A DNA stretch of 40,023 nt from B1SED10-75 sp964636865 (GTDB lineage: Bacteria > Bacillota > Dethiobacteria > DTU022 > PWGO01): NCBI GenBank assembly GCA_964636865.1, contig CAZWVJ010000014.1, positions 1 to 40,023 of the forward strand, written 5' to 3'. Positions 34,161 through 40,023 of the stretch are shown here, one piece after another; positions within the stretch are counted from its first letter, which is position 1; each line of letters begins with the position of its first letter. The notes under the pieces were generated by a model. The model did no database searches and was not told the origin of the DNA. It worked only from the letters and a program-made list of their open reading frames with translations. A program made the position numbers and the translations under genes.

Positions 34161-34226
34161 TTATCCCCAAAAGGTTGAGAATAAGGGCAACCATCTTGTG
34201 GATAACTCTGTGGATATTGTGGATTA
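34161..34226. promoter_or_regulatory. Cluster of four DnaA-box-like sites
   Basis: TTATCCCCA (34161-34169, plus strand) and, in the opposite orientation, TGTGGATAA (34197-34205, perfect complement of TTATCCACA), TGTGGATAT (34209-34217) and TGTGGATTA (34218-34226, directly abutting). A long AT-rich stretch follows. No dnaA, dnaN or rpmH gene is nearby, so a secondary DnaA-binding cluster is likelier than the chromosomal origin. Confidence 0.65.
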
Positions 34227-34590
34227 CTTTAATTGGAAGTAGGTTAAAATGGCTTCTTTATAACAATAAATTTTTTTCCATTACCATTAAATTTACATAA
34301 CTACTTTACATATTAATGCGAAAAATAATTAAATGTAAATAAGCCGTCATTCCTCTTATTGGGGGAATTAAGAGGCAAATTGAACAATGGCTGTTTTCTG
34401 GTCTGAAAAGAACTGGTGTGTGGCTGTATTTGCTAACAGCAAAAGCTTTTGTTATTATTACTGTAACTATAAAACATTATACAGGGTAGAGAATCTGAGC
34501 AGAAACGAAAATAATTTTTGTATATCAATGTTTTAATGGAAAATAAAGTAAAGATATGAATACAATATGATTATGTAAGGAATGAGTTTA
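34227..34590. other. AT-rich gene-free stretch before murC
   Basis: Very AT-rich, without a credible ORF. It contains an inverted repeat CCTCTTA/TAAGAGG (around 34351-34374) without a T-run. A murC promoter was not identified with confidence. Confidence 0.4.
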
Positions 34591-36009
34591 TTGTTACCAG
34601 CGAATGTAAAGCATATCCATTTTATCGGTATAGGAGGGTATGGCATGAGTGCTTTGGCCATGATCCTCCTGCAGTTGGGTTACCGGGTAAGTGGTTCCGA
34701 TATCAAGGAATCTCGCCTCACGGAACGTTTATTAAGTAAGGGAGCCGATATAAAGTTTCAACACCATCCCCGTAACCTGGATGGATGTCATTTAGCGATC
34801 TATTCCACAGCAATACCCGAAGACAATTCTGAGATCTTGGAAGCGCGGCGTCAATCAATGCCTTTATGGCATAGGTCCGAACTTCTGGCAGAGATGATTA
34901 ACAGCCATTATGGCATAGCTGTGGCGGGAACGCACGGAAAAACTACTACTACTGCTATGCTTTCACTGCTTTTGGAGGAAGGAGGTCTAGATCCTACGGC
35001 AGTGATTGGCGGAGAATTAAACCTTTTTGAAGGCAATGCACGTCTTGGAAAAGGACGCTGTCTGGTGGCTGAAGCTTGTGAAAGCGACAATTCTTTTTTG
35101 CGTTATCATCCGCGCATGATGTTGGTTACCAATATTGAGGCCGACCATCTGGAAAATTTTAATGGGGATTATGAAAAGCTTAAAGAAGCTTATGATCTTT
35201 TTATAAGCCGGATTCATCCCGAAGGATGTTTGGTTCTTTGCGGTGAAGATTCCCTGCTGTGGGAGAAATCTTTAAAGCTTTCCGGTAAAGTCCGCACTTA
35301 TGGCTTGGAAGATTATCTTTCAGTTCACCCAAATGTGCAGTTTGATTTTACGGCGCGTGATGTGTGTTTTAAGGGCATGAGCTCTCAGTTTGCCGTCTAC
35401 TCTCATGAAGGACACATGGTGGATGTAAATTTAAGTGTGCCCGGCAGGCACAACGTTTCCAATGCAGTGGGGGCTATTGCCGCTGCTGCTGAACTGGGCG
35501 TGCGCCTCTCGGAAAGCGTTAAGGCTCTGGAAAAATTTACTGGAGCGGGGCGGCGGTTTGAAGTTTTAGGTGAAGCTGCAGGTATCACAGTAGTAGATGA
35601 TTATGCCCATCACCCTACTGAAATTAAAGCTACCCTGCAGGCAGCTTCCGGATGTGGCAGCCGCCGCGTCTTTTGTATATTCCAGCCTCATCGTTATACG
35701 CGCACCGGATATTTTATGGCAGAATATGCCGATTCTTTTGGTGCTGCCGACGAACTTTTTCTGCACAGCATTTATGCAGCCGGGGAAAGCCCCATTGAAG
35801 GAGTTAGCGCTGAAGCCCTGGCTCATATGATTGAAGAGAAGCATGAGCGGTCCGTTTATTATGGAGAAAAATTTGCGGAGCTGGTAGCGGCAGTTTTAAA
35901 AAAAGCTTCTCCGGGCGACATGATTATAACTATGGGAGCCGGTGACATTTGGAAGGTTGGCCGCCATATTTTAGAGGAACTTTCTCTCGGAAAGAAAAAT
36001 TCCACTTAA
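34591..36009 (+). CDS. murC: UDP-N-acetylmuramate-L-alanine ligase
   Basis: Adds L-alanine to UDP-MurNAc, the first peptide step of peptidoglycan synthesis. HIHFIGIGGYGMSALA near the N-terminus binds the UDP moiety, AGTHGKTTTT (starting near residue 112) is the ATP P-loop, EACESDNSFL and NIEADHLENF are Mur-ligase blocks, and DDYAHHPTEI followed by FQPHRYTRT ends the core. AAGGA touches ATG 34582, which leaves no spacer; the next in-frame codon for initiation, TTG 34591, is nine bases away and better placed (472 residues). It is isolated from other mur genes, unlike the usual dcw cluster. It has 40% or so more upstream intergenic sequence than its neighbours, including the DnaA-box cluster. 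Confidence 0.96.
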   Translation: MLPANVKHIHFIGIGGYGMSALAMILLQLGYRVSGSDIKESRLTERLLSKGADIKFQHHPRNLDGCHLAIYSTAIPEDNSEILEARRQSMPLWHRSELLAEMINSHYGIAVAGTHGKTTTTAMLSLLLEEGGLDPTAVIGGELNLFEGNARLGKGRCLVAEACESDNSFLRYHPRMMLVTNIEADHLENFNGDYEKLKEAYDLFISRIHPEGCLVLCGEDSLLWEKSLKLSGKVRTYGLEDYLSVHPNVQFDFTARDVCFKGMSSQFAVYSHEGHMVDVNLSVPGRHNVSNAVGAIAAAAELGVRLSESVKALEKFTGAGRRFEVLGEAAGITVVDDYAHHPTEIKATLQAASGCGSRRVFCIFQPHRYTRTGYFMAEYADSFGAADELFLHSIYAAGESPIEGVSAEALAHMIEEKHERSVYYGEKFAELVAAVLKKASPGDMIITMGAGDIWKVGRHILEELSLGKKNST

Positions 36010-36028
36010 GCTTACGAAAAGCAAAGTA

Positions 36029-36062
36029 GAATCCCATTGCTTCAGCTGTGGGAGTATGTCAA
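36029..36062 (+). repeat. Hairpin with IS200/IS605-like right-end character
   Basis: GAATCCCATTGC, a TTCA loop and GCTGTGGGA form a stem with one T-T mismatch (36033-36040 with 36045-36052), followed by GTATGTCAA. This hairpin plus a TCAA ending is characteristic of right ends of IS200/IS605-group elements. No tnpA or tnpB is near, so it would be a solo end or decayed remnant. Confidence 0.5.
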
Positions 36063-36223
36063 TATGAATACAAAGAGATAATTGTTTTAGAATTATCGCC
36101 GGGAATAATCCGATGTGTTTACCGGGGATGAAAAAGGATTTTATATTAATAATTTATGGTTATTATGGGTTTGTAGTCGCACGAAATTGTTTTGGCGCCG
36201 TGAAAGCGATCAAGGAAAATAAA

Positions 36224-36294
36224 AAGGAGAAATGGGGATTCCCCTCTTCTTGTGCTATCACTTGGAAGTGGGGAGTATCCTCGCCTAAAACAAG
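36224..36294 (+). repeat. Hairpin repeat ending at a start codon, copy 2
   Basis: AAGGAG (36224-36229), then GGGGAT (36234-36239), which can pair with ATCCTC (36277-36282), around CCCCTCTTC/GAAGTGGGG, then GCCTAAAACAAG directly before the galE ATG. It matches the copy at 23364-23433 in both flanks and general fold, while the middle differs but keeps pairing. It is 160 bp from the IS605-like end at 36029. Confidence 0.7.
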
Positions 36295-37287
36295 ATGAAT
36301 GTGTTGGTAACCGGCGGCGCCGGTTATATAGGCAGCCACGTTATAGATATGCTAAAGGTAAGGGGTTATGGAGTTTATATCTATGATAATCTTACACGCG
36401 GCCATCGAAAAGCGGTGCCCCCGGGTTATCTTATAGAAGGAGATACGGCTGATAAAGAAAAACTAATGGAATGCTTTAATATGCATAGTATCGAAGCTGT
36501 AATGCACTTTGCCGCCCACAGCCAGGTGGGCGAATCGGTGAATAACCCTTTTCTTTATTATCAAAACAATGTAGTAGGGGGTCTTTCGCTGCTGGAGTCT
36601 CTTCTGCAGTCGAAAGTGCCCTACTTTATTTTTTCTTCCAGTGCCGCGGTTTACGGAGAACCGCAGTCGGTCCCCATTAAAGAAGATCATCTCTTAAAGC
36701 CCGCTAATCCTTACGGAGAATCCAAGATGATTATTGAGAATGCCCTGGCTTATTATTACCGGGCTTATAAATTGAAATCGGTTTCCCTGCGTTATTTCAA
36801 TGCAGCAGGAGCAAGGCCGGGGGGCTACATAGGAGAAGATCATTTTCCTGAAACTCACCTCATTCCTTTGATTATGCAGGCTATTTTAAGGGAAAAGAAG
36901 AAAATAACCGTTTATGGAAATGATTACCCCACTGCCGATGGAACACCCGTAAGGGATTACGTCCATGTGGATGATTTAGCCCGGGCTCATGTCCTGGCTT
37001 TAGATGCCCTTGTTGAAGATAGATATGCACCTGTTTACAATTTAGGAAGTGGTTGTGGTTATTCGGTATTGGAAGTCATAAAAACTGCAGAAAATATTGT
37101 GGGCAGGCCCGTACCTTATAAAATAGGCCCCCGGCGGGAAGGGGATCCTGCTGTGCTTGTATCTTCGTTTCAAAAAGCAGAGCGGGAGTTGGGCTGGAAA
37201 CCTGTATATGGATTGGAGCATATTCTAGAAACAGCATGGCGCTGGCACCAAAGTCATCCCCGGGGTTACAGCTCATATAGTAATTAG
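36295..37287 (+). CDS. galE: UDP-glucose 4-epimerase
   Basis: 330-residue short-chain dehydrogenase/reductase. NAD binds at GGAGYIG (7-13); the catalytic set is SSSAAVYG (114-121) and Tyr140/Lys144 in YGESK. ARPGGYIGEDHFPETHLIP and the VRDYVHVDDLA block are typical of GalE, which interconverts UDP-glucose and UDP-galactose for surface polymers. The ATG lies directly after the hairpin repeat with no Shine-Dalgarno in the last 20 bases. It stands between murC and a YdcF-like gene in an envelope-related stretch; a related epimerase specificity (UDP-GlcNAc) cannot be excluded. Confidence 0.93.
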   Translation: MNVLVTGGAGYIGSHVIDMLKVRGYGVYIYDNLTRGHRKAVPPGYLIEGDTADKEKLMECFNMHSIEAVMHFAAHSQVGESVNNPFLYYQNNVVGGLSLLESLLQSKVPYFIFSSSAAVYGEPQSVPIKEDHLLKPANPYGESKMIIENALAYYYRAYKLKSVSLRYFNAAGARPGGYIGEDHFPETHLIPLIMQAILREKKKITVYGNDYPTADGTPVRDYVHVDDLARAHVLALDALVEDRYAPVYNLGSGCGYSVLEVIKTAENIVGRPVPYKIGPRREGDPAVLVSSFQKAERELGWKPVYGLEHILETAWRWHQSHPRGYSSYSN

Positions 37288-37464
37288 TTGGTTTTTTGCT
37301 AAACAGATTTAATAAATGGCTTGAATCAACGGTTAGTTATTTCAAAAACTTTGTTTTCCTTTAACATTCTAATATAGATTTTTTTTAAAGGTAGTGTTTA
37401 GTTTACTTGAAGAAAACTGAATAGTACCGGGTTTATATGGATTAAATATATGGAGGTTATGATT

Positions 37465-38133
37465 TTGCCACCGAGGGAATATTCTTTAGCTATAAAGAAT
37501 AGGTTCAAGTTTATTCATTTTTTGGGAATAGTAGTATTGGCGATAGTATTGCTGATTATTTTACTGCGGGAACCTCTTATGGAAAAAAAGGGAGAGTTTC
37601 TGGTAAGCGAGGATGTAGTGCAGGAGGCTGATGTTATTGTAGTGCTCATGGGGGGAGTGCCGGAACGTATTCTGCACGGTGCTGACTTATACCTGGAGGG
37701 CTATGCCGATGAAATCGTGATGATGCGAACCCGCAGTATGGAAGATTACGCGGATTTGATAGAAGCCCGGGGTTTAAAAATTCCCGAAACCGTGGATATC
37801 AACCGGAATATTGCCTTGCAAGTGGGAGTTCCTTCAGAAGATATAGTTATTGTGAACGCGGGAGTAGATAGCACCTGGGATGAAGCAGAAGCAGCCGGGT
37901 GGTATATAGAGAAAAAAGGGAAAGAAAGTGTAATCTTAGTCACCTCAAGATATCATTCCATGCGGGCACGGCAGACTTTTGCCAGAGTTTTGGATGATGA
38001 AGTAAAAATTATCTCCAGCCCTTCGCCGTATGATACCTTCGAACCTGATGAATGGTGGCGGCACAGGCATCATACTCGCAGCCTTATCCTGGAATATCAA
38101 AAACTCCTTAACCTTTATTTTTTTCAGTGGTAA
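37465..38133 (+). CDS. YdcF/SanA-like DUF218 envelope protein
   Basis: 222 residues from TTG 37465, eight bases after GGAGG (37452-37456); ATG 37450 overlaps that site. A cytoplasmic basic start and one transmembrane helix (about 17-37) are followed by the DUF218 fold: ADVIVVLMGGVPERILHGADLYL, an internal ESVILVTSRYHSMRARQTF block, and a C-terminal HHTRSLILEYQKL. Related proteins (SanA, ElyC, YdcF) are linked to envelope integrity and peptidoglycan or lipid-carrier metabolism, without a fully settled reaction. The domain faces outward if the helix is an uncleaved anchor. The neighbours murC, galE and the wall protein fit that setting. Confidence 0.82.
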   Translation: MPPREYSLAIKNRFKFIHFLGIVVLAIVLLIILLREPLMEKKGEFLVSEDVVQEADVIVVLMGGVPERILHGADLYLEGYADEIVMMRTRSMEDYADLIEARGLKIPETVDINRNIALQVGVPSEDIVIVNAGVDSTWDEAEAAGWYIEKKGKESVILVTSRYHSMRARQTFARVLDDEVKIISSPSPYDTFEPDEWWRHRHHTRSLILEYQKLLNLYFFQW

Positions 38134-38324
38134 GAGTTTTGAGGGCAGGTTTCTCTAATTTGGATTATTTTTTCTTAAATTTTCACAATTAATTTTTGGA
38201 ATGAAAAAGTTTTTTTGCAAAAGTTCTTGCAAGCCCAGTATAGAGGAAAATTTACAATCAAGCTTTAAGGTTAAGAAATATTTTAAATTTTATTGCATAT
38301 TCCCTTAATATGGCTCGCTAAACA

Positions 38325-38354
38325 TTGACAATTGCTAGTAGTTAACGATAAAAT
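38325..38354 (+). promoter_or_regulatory. Probable promoter of the distal CWB2 gene
   Basis: A perfect TTGACA (38325-38330), 18 bp, then TAAAAT (38349-38354). The start would be near 38361, giving a ~218-nt leader. The rest of 38134-38578 is AT-rich and gene-free. Confidence 0.65.
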
Positions 38355-38538
38355 AAAAATGAACGAAAGTGAATTCAAATACAAAATGCAGGAATTTTAA
38401 AAAATATATAGAAACAATCAATAAATATATATTCTTTAACTTAATCCGTTTATCAAAGCTAGCTAAGCGGAATGTTAGGTTATTTTTGGGTTTTTAAATT
38501 GAGAGAAGATGTCTTCCATAAATTATTTTTAAAGATGT

Positions 38539-38566
38539 TTATCAATTATTGATAGTTAATTGATAA
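38539..38566 (+). repeat. Inverted repeat just before the distal CWB2 start
   Basis: TTATCAATTA (38539-38548) pairs with TAATTGATAA (38557-38566) around an 8-nt loop, 13 nt before the ATG. An overlapping shorter pairing (TATCAA with TTGATA) is mutually exclusive, so a two-state leader is possible, as is a protein operator. Confidence 0.5.
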
Positions 38567-38578
38567 GTGAGAGTCTAT

Positions 38579-40023
38579 ATGAGGGAGCCTTATACAAATA
38601 AATGGCAAGGTAAGAAAAAAGCAATTGTTTTTTTGGTAGCTTTAGCCGTCCTGTTTCTCTTATTTGTAGGAGTGGGAGAAGTAGACGACAGCCTGGAAAG
38701 GCAAGCTGGAATCAACCGCTTTCATACCGCAGCCCTCATTGCTTTAGATAACTACGATCATGCCGACACTGTTATTATTGCCCGAGGTGATGATGCGGGT
38801 GACTTTGCCGATGGATTGGCGGCCAGCGTGTTAGCAGGTGCTTTGGATGCGCCTATCCTGTTGACTATGCCTCATACCTTGCGCGAAGAAGCAGAGGATG
38901 CGATAGAGGAACTGGGAGCGAGTGAAGCAATAATTCTTGGCGGGGAAATAGCGGTTTCCGCAGAGGCGGAAGAAGATTTGGAGGATATGGGGCTTGATGT
39001 AGAAAGGATTGCCGGTAGTACCCGCTTTGAAACGGCAACCAAAATTGCCGAAGACAGCAGAGTTCAGGATAACATTGCCGACTATGCCTTTATCGTTAAC
39101 GGGACGGCAACTCCTGATGCTTTGGTCTCAGGGGCAGCAGCTTTCAGAGACTGTGCGCCCATTTTGCAGGTAAGGGGGCATAATATACCCGATGTAACCA
39201 GAGAGGCAATTGAAAATCTTCCTATTGACGAGGTTTACCTGGTTGGCGGTGATGCAGTAATTGAAGATAAGGTTAAGAAAGAGTTAGAAGGAATAACCCG
39301 GGTAAAGGATCGCCTGGAAGGTGTAGGTAGATTTGGCACCAGCGCGGCTTTTGCCGAAGAGATGTTTCCCCAGGCAAAAGATTTGGTCCTTAGCGGTGGC
39401 TTCAATGAAAACCTGGCAGATGCTATAGGGGCCTGCATTTACGAGATGCCTATCCTGTATGTTCGCACTGATGAGATCCCGGAGGATATAAAAAATTATA
39501 TGGAAAGGGCAGGGGAAGATACTGTAACTTTTGACTGCAACGAAGGTGTATTTGATGGCAATGAAGGAGAAGAAAAAATTGAAGTAATCGTAAAGACGGG
39601 ATTTAACGTTATAATAATGGGCGGCGAGCATGCAGTAAGCGAAAATGTAGAAGATGAAGTTAAAGTTATGTTGGAAGATGTTAACGAATCGATAAATGAA
39701 AATGATATCCCTGAAGTTTCCAGGGAAAATTATGAATTTGTGGAATGGAATACCAAGAAAGATGGTTCTGGGAGTAATTTTAACTCAGAGACTGCCGTGG
39801 AAGAGGATATCACCGTACATGCTATATGGGAACCTTCTTCAATTGTATCCCTTACCGGTATAGAAGGCGAAGGGGAAGTCATGGTCGAGGGCGAAGGCCT
39901 GATTAACGGTGATAGTAAAACGCTGATTGAGGAAGATGATTCAGTGGCGGTGGAACACGGCTCAGAGTTAACGATAAGTGCGAACTCCAAAGAGGGATAT
40001 TATTTTGATTCCTGGAGCGGAGA
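38579..40023 (+). CDS. CWB2 surface protein with InlB-type repeats, cut by the window end
   Basis: An open frame from ATG 38579 to the right edge, 481 codons visible. A basic start and a hydrophobic segment (about 14-32) form a signal peptide or anchor. Three cell-wall-binding type 2 units follow (about 44-375; RFHTAALIA, RFETATKIA and RFGTSAAFA begin the units, LGGEIAVS, VGGDAVIE and MGGEHAVS close them). Then a Listeria-Bacteroides/InlB B-type repeat (YEFVEWNTKKDGSG to HAIWEP) and the start of a related bacterial repeat ending in GYYFDSWSG. The protein is very acidic. The passenger domain lies beyond the window. GAGAG before the ATG is a weak ribosome-binding site. It shares the wall-anchoring module with the hydrolase at 28091. 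Confidence 0.88.
   Translation, partial: MREPYTNKWQGKKKAIVFLVALAVLFLLFVGVGEVDDSLERQAGINRFHTAALIALDNYDHADTVIIARGDDAGDFADGLAASVLAGALDAPILLTMPHTLREEAEDAIEELGASEAIILGGEIAVSAEAEEDLEDMGLDVERIAGSTRFETATKIAEDSRVQDNIADYAFIVNGTATPDALVSGAAAFRDCAPILQVRGHNIPDVTREAIENLPIDEVYLVGGDAVIEDKVKKELEGITRVKDRLEGVGRFGTSAAFAEEMFPQAKDLVLSGGFNENLADAIGACIYEMPILYVRTDEIPEDIKNYMERAGEDTVTFDCNEGVFDGNEGEEKIEVIVKTGFNVIIMGGEHAVSENVEDEVKVMLEDVNESINENDIPEVSRENYEFVEWNTKKDGSGSNFNSETAVEEDITVHAIWEPSSIVSLTGIEGEGEVMVEGEGLINGDSKTLIEEDDSVAVEHGSELTISANSKEGYYFDSWSG

Noticed and set aside
34161..34226. Chromosomal replication origin
   Set aside because: The DnaA-box cluster is real, but dnaA, dnaN, rpmH or gyr genes that normally flank oriC are absent; kept only as a secondary cluster.
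36113..36298. 61-codon ORF between murC and galE
   Set aside because: It crosses the hairpin repeat and the galE start, has no recognisable product and no ribosome-binding site.
1..40023. CRISPR array, tRNA or rRNA genes
   Set aside because: No regularly spaced repeats and no tRNA- or rRNA-like sequence were seen in the intergenic regions.

Overview
The window looks like the chromosome of a low-to-mid GC, anaerobic, Gram-positive-type bacterium of the Clostridia. The evidence is the Firmicutes-style gene order (dxs-tlyA-nadK-recN; nudF-xerD-deoB-pdp; tsaE-tsaB-rimI-tsaD), strong Shine-Dalgarno sequences, frequent TTG starts, cell-wall-binding type 2 (CWB2) surface proteins, a selenocysteine formate dehydrogenase, Rnf-type subunits and a large structured RNA locus best explained as OLE RNA. 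A butyryl-CoA-dehydrogenase-like enzyme, formate dehydrogenase and an ADP-forming acyl-CoA synthetase would fit a fermentative or syntrophic life, possibly in a saline or alkaline habitat (inference only).

Layout. 1-207: tail of an FMN-binding (RnfG/NqrC-like) protein, closed by a strong terminator. 625-1939: a near-consensus promoter, a ~690-nt structured RNA (OLE) and its membrane partner OapA. 2085-7788: dxs, tlyA, nadK, recN (isoprenoid precursor, rRNA methylation, NADP, DNA repair). 7958-13571: acyl-CoA dehydrogenase, Nudix hydrolase, xerD, phosphopentomutase, pyrimidine-nucleoside phosphorylase. 13731-14145: a small promoter-to-terminator unit of unclear nature. 14279-20608: a compact operon of an exported selenocysteine formate dehydrogenase (fdhA, fdhB) followed by rnfC and rnfD homologues but no other rnf genes. 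20802-24258: a small membrane protein, a perfect-ended 110-bp repeat, and the nickel-insertion genes hypA and hypB between two paralogous Cys-rich iron-sulfur proteins. 24635-27768: the t6A tRNA-modification genes tsaE-tsaB-rimI-tsaD. 28091-31331: a CWB2/SH3/glucosaminidase wall hydrolase and, convergent to it, a creatininase-family amidohydrolase. 31697-33913: ADP-forming acyl-CoA synthetase. 34161-34226: a cluster of DnaA-box-like 9-mers in a long AT-rich gap. 34591-38133: murC, galE and a YdcF-like envelope protein. 38579-end: a second CWB2 surface protein, cut by the window edge.

The most unusual points are the formate dehydrogenase-RnfCD operon, which suggests a membrane complex linking formate outside the cell to NAD(H) or ferredoxin inside; the OLE RNA/OapA locus; an apparent AUU start codon of hypA; and two copies of a hairpin repeat that end exactly at the start codons of two unrelated genes and stand where the ribosome-binding site should be. 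Function assignments come from reading motifs by eye; no database search was run.
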